A DNA stretch of 64,000 nt from Gammaproteobacteria bacterium (GTDB lineage: Bacteria; Gemmatimonadota; Gemmatimonadetes; Longimicrobiales; Gaopeijiaceae). Positions within the stretch are counted from its first letter, which is position 1; the number at the start of each line of letters is the position of its first letter. The DNA is taken from contig JAPPJO010000026.1 in assembly GCA_028820325.1 (NCBI GenBank), forward strand, positions 1-64,000, in the 5' to 3' direction. The position numbers and the translations under genes are program-made. The notes beneath the pieces were generated by a model that was given only the letters and a program-made list of their open reading frames with translations, did not search any database and was not told the DNA's origin. Below are positions 28,983 to 38,902 of this stretch, in pieces.

Positions 28983-31900
28983 ATGTCCCAAGGTACTCGG
29001 AGAACCACCATGGCTGCGGCCTTCGTGGCTGCCTGCCTGACCCTTGCTGCTCCGCCCGCGGTCCACGCCCAGGAGCAACCCCCCGGCGCTCCCGACTCCC
29101 TCGCCACCGAATCCCTCCCGCTGGAGCCGACCCGCGAGGTCCGCTTCCGCACCGAGGAGGGCTCGTGGATGTCGGTCGACGTGAGCCCGGACGGCAACAC
29201 GCTCGTCCTCGACCTGCTCGGCGACCTCTACACCCTTCCCATCGAGGGCGGGACGGCAACGCCGCTCCTGACGGGCCCCGCGTTCGAGAGTCAGCCGCGC
29301 TTCAGCCCGGACGGCACCGAGATCGTGTTCGTCTCGGACCGGAGCGGGGGACAGAACCTGTGGGTGCTCGCAGCGGACGGCTCCGACACCACGCAGATCA
29401 CGCGCGGCAACGACAACCTGTACACGTCGCCCGAGTGGTCGCCGGACGGGGACTACCTGGTGGCGTCGCGCACCTTCAGCCCGCTGGGCGGGGCCGCCAA
29501 GCCGTGGCTCTTCCACCGCGACGGCGGGAGCGGGATCGCCCTGATCGACGAGCCCGAGCAGCTCAAGGCCATCGGTGCCGCCTTCGACCCTGGCGGGCGC
29601 TACATCTACCTGGCGCAGGGGACGCGCGACTGGACCTATGACGCGGCCTTCCCCAAGTACCAGCTCATCCGCTACGACCGCGAGACGGGGCGGCAGGCCA
29701 CGGTGACCGGACGTTACGGGTCTGGGTTCCGGCCCGCCGTGTCCCCGGACGGCGGCACCCTGGTGTACGGTTCCCGGCACGAGGATGCTACCGGGCTGCG
29801 CGCCCGCGATCTGGCCACAGGCGACGAGCGCTGGCTGGTCTACCCGGTGCAGCGCGACGACATGGAGAGCCGCGCGACCCTCGACCTGCTTCCGGGCTAC
29901 GCCTTCACGCCCGACGCCTCGTCGCTCGTCGCCTCCTATGGCGGGCGGCTCTGGCGGGTGCCGCTGGACGGGAGCGAGCCCGCCGCGATCCCCTTCACGG
30001 CCGATGTGGTGGTCCACGCGGGGCCCCGCCTGGACTTCGACTACCCGGTCGAGGACACGCCAACCTTCCGCGTGCGCCAGATCCGCGACGTGGTGCTCTC
30101 GCCGGACGGAAGCGAGGTGGCCTTCACCGCGCTGGGGCGGCTGTATGTCATGGACGCGGATGGGGGCGCGCCGCGGCGCATCGGGGCGGACATCGAAGGC
30201 GCCCTGTTCCACCCGGCCTGGTCGCGCGACGGCGAGACCATCGCGGCGGTAAGCTGGCTGGAGCCCGGCGGCGGGCACCTGTGGACGGTGCCGGCCGATG
30301 ACGGCGACGCCCGCCGGCTCTCGCAGGCGCCGCACTACGTGCAAGCCCCCGCGTGGTCGCCCGACGGCAACCGGGTCGTGGTCCTGCGGGCCGCGGTGCG
30401 CAGCCGCCTGCCCGGAGCGGGGGGCGGCAGCCAGACCGACGTCGTCTGGTACGGGTCCAGCGCGACCGGCGCACCCACCGTCGTGGCCGAAGCCCTGGGC
30501 CGCTCGCAGCCGCACTTCCGCGCCGACCAGCCCGACCGCATCTACATGCATGCGGGCGCGCGCGGGCTGGTTTCCCTGCGCTGGGACGGCACCGACGAGA
30601 AGGAGCACCTCAAGGTGACCGGTTTTTCGGCCAACCGGGGCGGCCCGCCCGCCAACGCGTCCTCGATCCGCATGTCCCCAGCCGGGGGCCGCGCGCTGGC
30701 CAGGGTGGGCAACGACCTCTATCTGTTAACCGTGCCGCAGGTGGGCGGCGAGGCGCCGACGATATCGGTCCGCAATCCCTCTGGCGCGCCCGTGCCCGTC
30801 ACCCGGATCACCGACTTCGGTGGCGAGTTTCCGTCGTGGAGCAGCGACGGCCAGATCGTCGCCTGGGCGCTGGGGAACGCGTATTTCCGATACGACCCGG
30901 CAGCGGCGGAGGCGTTCGCGGACAGCGTGGAGGCGGCCGGCGACGACCCTGAGACGGAGGAACCCGCCGGCGATCCGGTCGAAGGCGGTGCGGAGGCGGC
31001 CGCCTCCGCCGCCCGCTACCAGCCCGTCGAAGTGCGCGTCGCCCTCGACGCGCCCCGCGATCTTCCGACGGGACGACTGCTGCTCAGCGGCGCCCGCCTG
31101 ATCACCATGCGGGGCGACGAAGTCATCGAGCGGGGCGACATCCTGGTCGATGGCAACCGCATCGTCGCGCTCGGCCCGGCCGGGTCGCTGGACGTCCCCG
31201 AAGGCACCGAGGTCCGCGACGTCACGGGCATGACCATCACACCCGGCTTCGTGGACACCCACGCCCACCTCCGTCCGCCGGCCGGCGTCCACACCACGCA
31301 GCCGTGGGGCTACCTCGCCAACCTGGCCTTCGGCGTCACCACCACGCGCGACCCGCAGACCGGCGTCTCGGACGTCCTCACCTACGCCGACCGGGTGCGC
31401 TCGGGCGACATCCTGGGGCCGCGCATCTACTCCACCGGGCCGGGGGTCTTCGGCAACTACCAGGCACGCGAAGGGATCCGCGACCTCGACCACGCGCGCG
31501 ACATCCTCAAGCGGTACTCGGAGTACTACGACACCAAGACGTTCAAGATGTACCTCGCGGGCAACCGCCAGCAGCGGCAGTGGCTGGTCATGGCCGCGCG
31601 CGAACTGGAGCTCATGCCCACGACCGAGGCCGGCCTGGACTTCCAGCTCGACCTCACGCACGCCATCGACGGCTACCCCGGCATCGAGCACAACCTGCCC
31701 GTCTATCCCCTCTATCGGGATGTCGTGCGGCTCTTTTCCGAGACGAAGGTCGTGAACACCCCGACGCTCATCGTCTCCTTCGGCGGTCCGATGGGCGAGA
31801 TCTACTGGTTCACGCGTGGAGACGTCCACGACAACGAGCGCCTGGCCCGCTTCACCCCGCACGAGACCCTCGATGCGCGCACGCGCCGCCGTGCCGGGGC

Positions 31901-32345
31901 CGCGGGGGCCGTGGCCTGGGCCATGGACGAGGAATACGTCTTCGAGGACCACGCCCGCTTCCTCGCCGATGTCGTGGCCGACGGCGGCTTCGCGGGGGTG
32001 GGGAGCCACGGCCAGTTGCAGGGCCTGGGCTTCCACTGGGAGCTCTGGATGGTGGGTTCAGGCGGAATGTCGAACCACGACGCCCTCCGGTCCGCGACCA
32101 TCTTTGGCGCCCATGGCATAGGGCTCGAGAGGGAGCTCGGGTCGCTCGAGCCCGGAAAGCTGGCCGACCTGGCGATCCTTTCGCGCAACCCGCTCGACGA
32201 CCTGCGCAACTCCGTATCGGTCGAGCAGGTGATGATCAACGGGCGGCTCTTCGAGGCCGAGACCCTGGACGAGGTCTGGCCGCGTCAGCGCCCGCTGGGC
32301 TATCGGGGCTTCGTGGAGGATGAGCCGGGCGGTGGCGAGCGATGA
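28983..32345 (+). CDS. Secreted TolB-propeller amidohydrolase fusion
   Basis: A 1120-residue exported protein. After a signal peptide (VAACLTLAAPPAVHAQ), about 650 residues form a TolB/WD40-like propeller with repeated blades such as SPDGNTLVLDL, SPDGTEIVFVSD and SPDGDYLVASR. The C-terminal ~430 residues are a metal-dependent amidohydrolase: DTHAHL gives the HxH, and SHGQLQGLGFHWEL and LGSLEPGKLADLAIL follow. It probably hydrolyses a cyclic amide or peptide-like substrate in the envelope. ATG 28983 is the best start for the signal peptide, although the ribosome site is weak; ATG 29010 is possible. Confidence 0.88.
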   Translation: MSQGTRRTTMAAAFVAACLTLAAPPAVHAQEQPPGAPDSLATESLPLEPTREVRFRTEEGSWMSVDVSPDGNTLVLDLLGDLYTLPIEGGTATPLLTGPAFESQPRFSPDGTEIVFVSDRSGGQNLWVLAADGSDTTQITRGNDNLYTSPEWSPDGDYLVASRTFSPLGGAAKPWLFHRDGGSGIALIDEPEQLKAIGAAFDPGGRYIYLAQGTRDWTYDAAFPKYQLIRYDRETGRQATVTGRYGSGFRPAVSPDGGTLVYGSRHEDATGLRARDLATGDERWLVYPVQRDDMESRATLDLLPGYAFTPDASSLVASYGGRLWRVPLDGSEPAAIPFTADVVVHAGPRLDFDYPVEDTPTFRVRQIRDVVLSPDGSEVAFTALGRLYVMDADGGAPRRIGADIEGALFHPAWSRDGETIAAVSWLEPGGGHLWTVPADDGDARRLSQAPHYVQAPAWSPDGNRVVVLRAAVRSRLPGAGGGSQTDVVWYGSSATGAPTVVAEALGRSQPHFRADQPDRIYMHAGARGLVSLRWDGTDEKEHLKVTGFSANRGGPPANASSIRMSPAGGRALARVGNDLYLLTVPQVGGEAPTISVRNPSGAPVPVTRITDFGGEFPSWSSDGQIVAWALGNAYFRYDPAAAEAFADSVEAAGDDPETEEPAGDPVEGGAEAAASAARYQPVEVRVALDAPRDLPTGRLLLSGARLITMRGDEVIERGDILVDGNRIVALGPAGSLDVPEGTEVRDVTGMTITPGFVDTHAHLRPPAGVHTTQPWGYLANLAFGVTTTRDPQTGVSDVLTYADRVRSGDILGPRIYSTGPGVFGNYQAREGIRDLDHARDILKRYSEYYDTKTFKMYLAGNRQQRQWLVMAARELELMPTTEAGLDFQLDLTHAIDGYPGIEHNLPVYPLYRDVVRLFSETKVVNTPTLIVSFGGPMGEIYWFTRGDVHDNERLARFTPHETLDARTRRRAGAAGAVAWAMDEEYVFEDHARFLADVVADGGFAGVGSHGQLQGLGFHWELWMVGSGGMSNHDALRSATIFGAHGIGLERELGSLEPGKLADLAILSRNPLDDLRNSVSVEQVMINGRLFEAETLDEVWPRQRPLGYRGFVEDEPGGGER

Positions 32346-32388
32346 CTGCCGGCCGTAGCGCGCGGGGGAGCGCCGACAATGTCCCTCA

Positions 32389-32811
32389 TCACCCGTCGGG
32401 CATCCGGACCGGCACGGGCTGGCGCCCGCTTCGCCGAAAGATCCGGAAATCACTGTCCAGCGTAAGGACCACGCTTCCCGGGTGTTGCTGCGACATGCGG
32501 ACGATGCATGCATCCGCCAGCGACATCGGGACATCGTGGTACTTCTTCATCATGCGCCGGACCGTACCGGCTTCATCGCCCAGCCGAAACGACGCGTCGA
32601 GGACGCCGCGCTCGATCAGCGACACCACCGCCCCCTGCGCTCCGGTGGCGAGACGGTGCGCGAGAAAACAGGCCTCGGCGATGACTGCTTCACAGGTCAG
32701 GAACGGAGGGCTTGCCCGGGCCCACTGCTCGCGGGCCCAGCGGTGATACCTGTCCCGGGGATTCAGGAACGCGATCAATGGGCCCGTATCGAGGATGACC
32801 TCCGGTTTCAA
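32389..32811 (-). CDS. PIN-domain toxin (VapC-like)
   Basis: A 140-residue PIN ribonuclease toxin. Acidic residues are in place: Asp at DTGPLIAFL, Glu in CEAVIAEAC, and DACIVR with LDSDF near the end. These would coordinate Mg or Mn for RNA cleavage. ATG 32811 overlaps the antitoxin stop by 4 nt, the standard toxin-antitoxin order. The substrate is unknown. Confidence 0.88.
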   Translation of the reverse strand: MKPEVILDTGPLIAFLNPRDRYHRWAREQWARASPPFLTCEAVIAEACFLAHRLATGAQGAVVSLIERGVLDASFRLGDEAGTVRRMMKKYHDVPMSLADACIVRMSQQHPGSVVLTLDSDFRIFRRSGRQPVPVRMPDG

Positions 32812-33047
32812 CGACCGAACCCGCGCATGTAGTCCGGGTTCACCGACAGGTCTTCCGGCCCGGGGAAGGCGCCAGCGAGGTCTGCTGCTTGAGACAGGGC
32901 CGATTCATGTTGCGTGGACCTCTCCGAGCGCAGAAACGCCTCGAGGATCTCGCGAATCAGCGCGGATCTGCTGACGCCACGGCGACGCGCGGCCTCGGTG
33001 ACCTCCCGGGCCAGTTGCCTCGGCATCTTCAACGATATGGGCGTCAT
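32808..33047 (-). CDS. Ribbon-helix-helix antitoxin (VapB-like)
   Basis: A 79-residue protein whose N-terminal part (ISLKMPRQLAREVTEAAR, then SRSALIREILEAFL) is a ribbon-helix-helix DNA-binding domain, with a C-terminal tail that should block the toxin. ATG 33047 is preferred, with GGGAG upstream; an in-frame TTG at 33068 is possible. A palindrome and promoter lie just upstream, consistent with autoregulation. Confidence 0.85.
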   Translation of the reverse strand: MTPISLKMPRQLAREVTEAARRRGVSRSALIREILEAFLRSERSTQHESALSQAADLAGAFPGPEDLSVNPDYMRGFGR

Positions 33048-33092
33048 CCGCAGTGGATCTCCCTGCAAGGTCTAACGATCATGGGGAATAAC

Positions 33093-33134
33093 GTAGTACC
33101 GTCGACAGTATTACTCAGTGGCGTCCGGGGTCAA
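33093..33134 (-). promoter_or_regulatory. Promoter and palindromic operator of the toxin-antitoxin pair
   Basis: On the minus strand, TTGACC (33134-33129) and TAATAC (33113-33108) form a sigma-70-like promoter with 15-nt spacing. The -10 falls inside a 22-bp imperfect palindrome at 33093-33114, with arms GTAGTACC and AGTATTAC around a GTCGAC core. This is the expected layout for repression by the antitoxin or the toxin-antitoxin complex. Confidence 0.55.
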
Positions 33135-33169
33135 CCCGGGTTCTGCAATGGCTCGGGGCGTAGAGCGCC

Positions 33170-34366
33170 TCACTCCCGCTCCGGCTCGGGCAGCCGGGCC
33201 CACACCATCCATCCCATGCACAGCACCGCGACCGCCCCGATGACGGTGTTGCCGCCGAATCCCAGGTTCGCATAGGAGTACCCCGCCAACATCGCGCCCA
33301 GCGCGAATCCCACCTGCCCGAGCGCGACCGTCAGGCTCATGAGAGAACCGCGCCGGTTGGCGGGCACGAGCGCCGTCAGGAGTGCCGAGTACGGGCTCGT
33401 GCGCATCGCGATCAGCATCATCATCAAGGCGTAGAGCGGATAGGCGACCCAGAGGCTGGTGATGAGCGGCACCGTCGCGAGCATGACCACCGAGAGGCCC
33501 AGGCAGGAGGAGATCACCATCACTTTGCGGCCCACCCGATCCGACAGTCTCCCGGCCTGGGGGCCCGCGATGACGTTGGCCACTCCGGCCACCAGGAACA
33601 GCGATGCGATCTGTTCGGCGGTGGCGTCGTGGAAGGCTTCCAGCCAGGTGGGGAAGTAGACCACGAAAAGCGCGACGCCGAGCGACACGGTGAAGAAGGC
33701 GAGCGCGGCAAAGGCGATCTCCGGGCGGCGCAGCATGACGGCGTAGCCCGCGATCGCGCGGTTGACCGTCAACCGCGAGCGCCGGCGCTTCACGGGGGGC
33801 TGCGGCAGCCGCGTGTACACCAGCAGGAAGGTCAGCGCCATCATGACGCCGAAGAAGTAGAAGGGGCTGCGGAAGCCGAATTCACCCGCCAGCAGGACGC
33901 CCACGGGGATGCCGATGATGAGGCCGACGGCCGACCCGCTCATGACCCAGCCGGTCGCCCATCCGCGCCGCCTGTAGGGGAAATAGTCGCCGACGTAGGA
34001 GACGGCCGCGCCGGAGAGCACGCCGCCCGCGGCGCCCGCGAGCACGCGCACCACGAGGAACTCCGGAAAGGAATCCACGAAGGTGTGCAGGGCCAGAGCG
34101 CAGGTCATCGCCCCCGCTCCCAGCAGCAGGATGCGGCGCCGGCCGATGCGGTCGGAGATCGGGCCGGAGATCACGGCCATGATCCCCACCATCAGGCTGT
34201 AGACCGTGACCAGGGTGCCCAGAAGAGCATCGGCGATGCCCAGCTCTTCGCGGATCAGGGGCAGGATCGGGGCGATCACCATGGTCTGACTGCTCGCCGA
34301 GAACACGAGCAGCCAGAGGGCGAAGACGACGAGGTAGGGGTGGGCCGGTGCGGTATGCTCCTTCAC
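33170..34366 (-). CDS. MFS transporter
   Basis: A 398-residue integral membrane protein with about 12 hydrophobic segments. The major-facilitator loop motif appears as GPISDRIGRRRIL after the second helix and again as GRLSDRVGRKVMV in the second half. It resembles drug or small-metabolite exporters of the DHA1 type, but the substrate cannot be read from sequence. It has its own gap on both sides and is co-directional with ggt upstream, 73 bp away. Confidence 0.9.
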   Translation of the reverse strand: MKEHTAPAHPYLVVFALWLLVFSASSQTMVIAPILPLIREELGIADALLGTLVTVYSLMVGIMAVISGPISDRIGRRRILLLGAGAMTCALALHTFVDSFPEFLVVRVLAGAAGGVLSGAAVSYVGDYFPYRRRGWATGWVMSGSAVGLIIGIPVGVLLAGEFGFRSPFYFFGVMMALTFLLVYTRLPQPPVKRRRSRLTVNRAIAGYAVMLRRPEIAFAALAFFTVSLGVALFVVYFPTWLEAFHDATAEQIASLFLVAGVANVIAGPQAGRLSDRVGRKVMVISSCLGLSVVMLATVPLITSLWVAYPLYALMMMLIAMRTSPYSALLTALVPANRRGSLMSLTVALGQVGFALGAMLAGYSYANLGFGGNTVIGAVAVLCMGWMVWARLPEPERE

Positions 34367-34439
34367 GAGCGGCGTCCGGGTTGTCCCGCGCAGCGCATCC
34401 CGGACCTCTTCGGCCGCTCCTGCCGGAGGAGAGCCGCCG

Positions 34440-36173
34440 TCAGTTGCCCGGCGGTGCCGCCGCCCCTCCGTCCGGGCTGCGCGGGTCGGGGGCGCCGACG
34501 AACTCGCCGGTCTCCGGATCGACTCCGATCGAGCTGGCCCGCCCCTGGCTGCCCCTCACCTGGACCTCGTGGCCCATCGCCTCCAGCGCCGCGAGGTCCC
34601 CGTCCGAAATGCCGCCTTCCTCGATGCGCACGTTGTTCGGGAGCCACTGGTGATGGATCCGGGGCGCGGCCACCGCCTCCTCGATGGTCATCCCGTGATC
34701 GACGATGTTGAGCACCAGTTGCATCACGGTATTGATGATGGTGCGCCCGCCCGGAGTGCCGATGACCGCCACCAACTCGCCGTCACGCGACAGCACCGAC
34801 GGGCTCATGCTCGAGAGCATGCGCTGCTCGGGCCGGGCCAGGTTGGCCTCGGTGCCGATCAGTCCGCGGTCGTTGGTGAGGCCCGGCTTGCCGTTGAAGT
34901 CGCCCATCTCGTTGTTGAGGAGGAAGCCCGCTCCGGGCACGGTGATCTTCGAGCCGTAGCCCTGTTCCAGCGTGTAGGTGACCGAGACCGCCATCCCGTC
35001 GCGGTCCACCACCGAATAGTGGGTGGTCTCGGTGCTCTCCTCCGCCATGACCAGCTGGGACGGCTCGGAGTGGCCGGCCTGGTCGGCGTGGATCCTGTCC
35101 CGCAGCTCGTCCGCGTAGTCCTTGCTGGTGAGCCGCTCCAGCGGCACGTCGACGAAATCGGTGTCGGCCAGATGCTGGGCCCGGTCGCGGTAGGCGAGGC
35201 GCATCGCCTCGGTGAGATGATGGACGTAGGCCGCGCTATTGTGCCCCAGCGCCGCCAGCTCGAAGCCTTCCAGGATGTTGAGCATCTGGACGATGGCGGT
35301 GCCGCCGCTCGAGGGGGGCGGCATCGAGACGAGGTCGTAACCGCGGTAGGTCCCGTGGATGGGAGTTCGCTCCTGCGCCTGGTAGCGGGCCAGGTCCTCC
35401 TCCGTGATCATGCCGCCGCCGCGCACCATCTCCTCGGCCAGGAGGCGCGCGGTCTCGCCGCTGTAGAAGCCGTCGTGGCCCTGGTCGCGGATGCGCGCCA
35501 GCGTGCGCGCCAGATCCGGCTGCCGGAAGAGCTCTCCCTCCTCGTAGGGAACGCCGTCCTTCGAGAACTGCGCGACGCTTGCGGGATAAGGCTCCATGCG
35601 CGGGAGGACGTTGGCCAGTGAACGCGCCAGCGCAGGGCTGAGGGTGAAGCCGTCGCCGGCCAGCCCGACCGCGGGCTCCACGAGATCCGCCCAGGGCGTT
35701 CCGCTGCCGTAACGCTCGTGGGCGAGGGCGAAGCCTGCCACCGTGCCCGGAACGCCGACGGCCAGGTAGCTGCCGTGGTGGATCTCGAAGGAGTACTCGC
35801 CGTCCTCGTCGGTGAACATCTCCGGATGTGCGGCGAGCGGCGCCTTCTCGCGGAAGTCGATGGCCGTTGCGGCGCCGTCGGGGCTGCGGATGACCATGAA
35901 GCCCCCGCCCCCGATGTTCCCCGCGGTCGGGTGGACCACCGCCAGGGCGAGGCCGGTGGCGATGGCGGCGTCCACCGCGTTCCCTCCGCTGGCCAGCACC
36001 TCGGCGCCCACCTCGCTGGCGATCAGGTTGGCGGACGACACCATCCCGTGCTGTGAGCGCAGGCCGAGGGTCGGGGGGACGCCATCCTCCGCCCGGGGGG
36101 GCACTTCGCCTCCCTGGCAGGCGGTCACGGCAACGAGCAGCGGGACGATCCAGCGCGACGTCGAATTCATCAT
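34440..36173 (-). CDS. ggt: Gamma-glutamyltransferase (lipoprotein)
   Basis: A 577-residue Ntn-hydrolase that transfers or hydrolyses the gamma-glutamyl group of glutathione. The autocatalytic nucleophile is Thr383, the first Thr in ETTHYSVVD. The substrate loops NAVDAAIA, GNIGGGGFMVI and PSSGGTA are present. An N-terminal lipoprotein signal (LLVAVTACQG) suggests anchoring in the envelope. Precursor cleavage before Thr383 would give the usual large and small subunits. Starts at the first or second Met are both possible. It is divergent from the rhomboid gene. Confidence 0.95.
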   Translation of the reverse strand: MMNSTSRWIVPLLVAVTACQGGEVPPRAEDGVPPTLGLRSQHGMVSSANLIASEVGAEVLASGGNAVDAAIATGLALAVVHPTAGNIGGGGFMVIRSPDGAATAIDFREKAPLAAHPEMFTDEDGEYSFEIHHGSYLAVGVPGTVAGFALAHERYGSGTPWADLVEPAVGLAGDGFTLSPALARSLANVLPRMEPYPASVAQFSKDGVPYEEGELFRQPDLARTLARIRDQGHDGFYSGETARLLAEEMVRGGGMITEEDLARYQAQERTPIHGTYRGYDLVSMPPPSSGGTAIVQMLNILEGFELAALGHNSAAYVHHLTEAMRLAYRDRAQHLADTDFVDVPLERLTSKDYADELRDRIHADQAGHSEPSQLVMAEESTETTHYSVVDRDGMAVSVTYTLEQGYGSKITVPGAGFLLNNEMGDFNGKPGLTNDRGLIGTEANLARPEQRMLSSMSPSVLSRDGELVAVIGTPGGRTIINTVMQLVLNIVDHGMTIEEAVAAPRIHHQWLPNNVRIEEGGISDGDLAALEAMGHEVQVRGSQGRASSIGVDPETGEFVGAPDPRSPDGGAAAPPGN

Positions 36174-36375
36174 CCGGTTCTCCAGTCTCGATTCGGATTT
36201 CGAACCCGGAATATGAACGGGTGCGCCGCCGAATCACCAGACCCGGCGCGCGAATCCCGGAACCAGCCGCGCCGGGCGCTGGTACTGATGGCGCGGGCGC
36301 GGCTCCATGGCAGCCAGCCCATGCCGCTCCGCCTCCAACCCCTCACGAGACCGCGGACGGAAGGGCCGGCCCGAG

Positions 36376-37131
36376 ATGACACCGTGGGTACGAAGACTGA
36401 TCACCGCCAACGTGGTGGTCTTTCTGCTTTTTGCGGTCGCGGGGCCGCGATCCGACGGCTTCTGGGCGCTCACCCTGGTGCCGCAGCTGGCCTATCTGCG
36501 GCCGTGGACGCTTCTCACCTACATGTTCCTCCATGCGGGCTTCTGGCATCTCGCCCTCAACATGCTGGGGCTCTACTTCTTCGGTCCCCGGCTGGAGCTG
36601 CGCATGGGGTCCGCGCACTTCCTCAGGCTCTACCTGTTCGGCGGTCTTGGAGGCGCGCTCTTCTCGTTCCTGCCTCCCATGGCGCCGGTCGTGGGGGCCT
36701 CGGGTGCGGTGTTCGCGGTCCTGCTGGGTTTCGCCCGCTACTGGCCCCGGGAGCCGGTCTACATCTGGGGCATCCTGCCGATTCGTGCGCGATGGCTGAT
36801 CCTGTTTCTTGCGGGCTTCAGCCTCTTCGCGGGCATCACTCAGGTAGACGATGGCGTGGCGCACTTCGCGCACCTGGGCGGCTTCGCCGGCGCGCTGGTC
36901 TACCTCTGGGCCCGGCAACGCCGCCGGCGGATGGTGCGGCGGCGCATGCAGGGAGTGGTCAAGGCCCGGCCCGAAGCGGAGATGCGGCGCAAGTGGGACC
37001 TCATCCCCGTGGACGAGCTGCACGAACTCAACCGCGCCGAGGTCGTCGCGCTGCTCCGCAAGGTGCAGGCGTTCGGCGTCCGCAGCCTCACGGTGGACGA
37101 GCGCGCGTTTCTGGACCGCATGGCGCCCTGA
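36376..37131 (+). CDS. Rhomboid-family intramembrane serine protease
   Basis: A 251-residue membrane protein with about six helices. The catalytic dyad is Ser109 in GASGAVF and His166 in AHLGGFAGAL, and the HLALNMLGLYFFG segment is a typical second-helix motif. The cytosolic C-terminal tail ends with NRAEVVALLRKVQAFG and TVDERAFLDRMAP, like the DUF6576-type tail seen on other rhomboids. ATG 36376 is preceded by GAAGGG. It cleaves single-pass membrane proteins; the target is unknown. Confidence 0.9.
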   Translation: MTPWVRRLITANVVVFLLFAVAGPRSDGFWALTLVPQLAYLRPWTLLTYMFLHAGFWHLALNMLGLYFFGPRLELRMGSAHFLRLYLFGGLGGALFSFLPPMAPVVGASGAVFAVLLGFARYWPREPVYIWGILPIRARWLILFLAGFSLFAGITQVDDGVAHFAHLGGFAGALVYLWARQRRRRMVRRRMQGVVKARPEAEMRRKWDLIPVDELHELNRAEVVALLRKVQAFGVRSLTVDERAFLDRMAP

Positions 37132-37157
37132 CGCCTCCATCCTTGCCCGGAGTTCCC

Positions 37158-38891
37158 ATGAGCAAGCTGTCCGCGTTTGTTCCGCTCACGCGATCGGTGT
37201 TCCTGCTGGGTGTTCTGATCGTCGCCTGCGAACCGGGCCCCGCCGAGTACGCGGATCTGGTGCTGACGGGCGGCAAGGTCGTGACCGTCGACGACGCGCG
37301 GCCGGAAGCGGAGGCGCTCGCGGTGACGGGGTACACCATCACGGCCGTGGGGACGAACGAGGAGATCGCCGGCCACGTCGGGCCCTCGACCGAGGTCGTC
37401 GAACTCGACGGCCGGCTGGTGATCCCCGGCTTTATCGAGGGTCACGGCCACTACATGAGCCTGGGCCGCTCGAAGATGATCCTCGACCTCACCACCGCTA
37501 CCAGCTGGGACGACATCGTGCAGATGGTGGGGGAAGCGTCCAGCCGGGCGGCTCCGGGCGAGTGGGTGACCGGGCGCGGCTGGCACCAGGAGAAGTGGAC
37601 CTCGACGCCTGAGCCCAATGTCGACGGCGTGCCGCTGCACACCGAGCTTTCGGCTGCGAGCCCGGAGAACCCGGTCAGTCTGGGGCACGCCAGCGGCCAC
37701 GCCTCCTTCGCCAACGCCCTGGCGATGCAGCTCGCCGGGATCGACGACAACACTCCCGACCCGATGGGCGGCACCATCGTGCGGGACGCCTCGGGCGCCG
37801 CCACCGGCCTGATGCGCGAGACCGCCCAGCTCCTGGTGAGCGAAGCCGTCGCACGCTCCGGTGAGGGACGCTCCGCCGAGGACGTGGACGCCGAGTTCGT
37901 GCGCGCGGTCGAGCTGGCCGGTGCGGAGGCCCTGGCCTACGGGGTGACCAGCTTCCAGGACGCGGGCAGCGACTTCGGCACCATCGACCGGTTGCGCGCG
38001 CTGGCGGCGGAGGGCGCGCTCCCGGTGCGCCTCTACGTGATGGTGCGCCGCGAGTCCAACGAGGTCATGAACGAGAAGCTCCCGGCCTACCGCATCATCC
38101 CCGAGGGCAACGACTTCCTGGCGGTGCGCTCCATCAAGCGCCAGATCGACGGGGCGCTGGGGTCGCACGGGGCGTGGCTGCTCGAGAACTACATCGACAT
38201 CGACAACCCGGGGCTGGTGCTCGAGACCGTGGAAGACATCACCGGCACCGCCGAGGTCGCCATCCGGCACGGCTACCAGGTCAACACCCACGCCATCGGC
38301 GACCGCGCCAACCGGGAGGTGCTCGACCTCTACGAGAAGGTGTTCGCAGCCAATCCCGACCGGACCGACCTGCGCTGGCGCATCGAGCACGCCCAGCATC
38401 TCAACCCGGCCGACGTCGGGCGTTTCGCTGAACTGGATATCATCGCCTCGATGCAGGGCGTCCATGCCACCTCCGACGGACCCTGGCTGGCGGACCGCCT
38501 GGGGCGGGAGCGGATGATCCAGACATCCTACGTGTGGCGGGACATCCTGGATGCCGGGGTCATGATCGCGAACGGCACCGACGTGCCCGTGGAGCATATT
38601 TCGCCGATCGCGAGCTTCTACTCATCGGTGAGCCGGCGCATGAACAACGGCCAGGTCCTCTCCGGCGAGCATCGCATGACACGCGAAGAGGCGCTCGAGA
38701 GCTACACCATCAACAACGCCTACGCCGCCTTCGAGGAGCACCTGAAGGGCTCGCTCACCCCCGGCAAGCTGGCCGACATCGTCGTCCTCTCGCAGGACAT
38801 CATGACGATCCCCGAGGACGACATTCCCGCCACCGAGGTCGTGTACACGATCGTCGGCGGCGAGGTGAGGTACTCGGGCCCGGAGGGCTGA
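37158..38891 (+). CDS. Amidohydrolase of the YtcJ type, lipoprotein
   Basis: A 577-residue metal-dependent hydrolase. GHGHY in PGFIEGHGHYMSLG supplies the HxH, NTHAIGDRANR and IEHAQHLNP supply later metal and substrate residues, and NGTDVPVEHISPI is the final Asp loop. A lipoprotein signal (LGVLIVACEP) places it on the envelope. It starts at ATG 37158 after GGAG, 26 bp behind the rhomboid gene, so both may share a transcript. Related proteins act on N-substituted amides; the substrate is not known. Confidence 0.9.
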   Translation: MSKLSAFVPLTRSVFLLGVLIVACEPGPAEYADLVLTGGKVVTVDDARPEAEALAVTGYTITAVGTNEEIAGHVGPSTEVVELDGRLVIPGFIEGHGHYMSLGRSKMILDLTTATSWDDIVQMVGEASSRAAPGEWVTGRGWHQEKWTSTPEPNVDGVPLHTELSAASPENPVSLGHASGHASFANALAMQLAGIDDNTPDPMGGTIVRDASGAATGLMRETAQLLVSEAVARSGEGRSAEDVDAEFVRAVELAGAEALAYGVTSFQDAGSDFGTIDRLRALAAEGALPVRLYVMVRRESNEVMNEKLPAYRIIPEGNDFLAVRSIKRQIDGALGSHGAWLLENYIDIDNPGLVLETVEDITGTAEVAIRHGYQVNTHAIGDRANREVLDLYEKVFAANPDRTDLRWRIEHAQHLNPADVGRFAELDIIASMQGVHATSDGPWLADRLGRERMIQTSYVWRDILDAGVMIANGTDVPVEHISPIASFYSSVSRRMNNGQVLSGEHRMTREEALESYTINNAYAAFEEHLKGSLTPGKLADIVVLSQDIMTIPEDDIPATEVVYTIVGGEVRYSGPEG

Positions 38892-38902
38892 GGCGAACCG
38901 AG

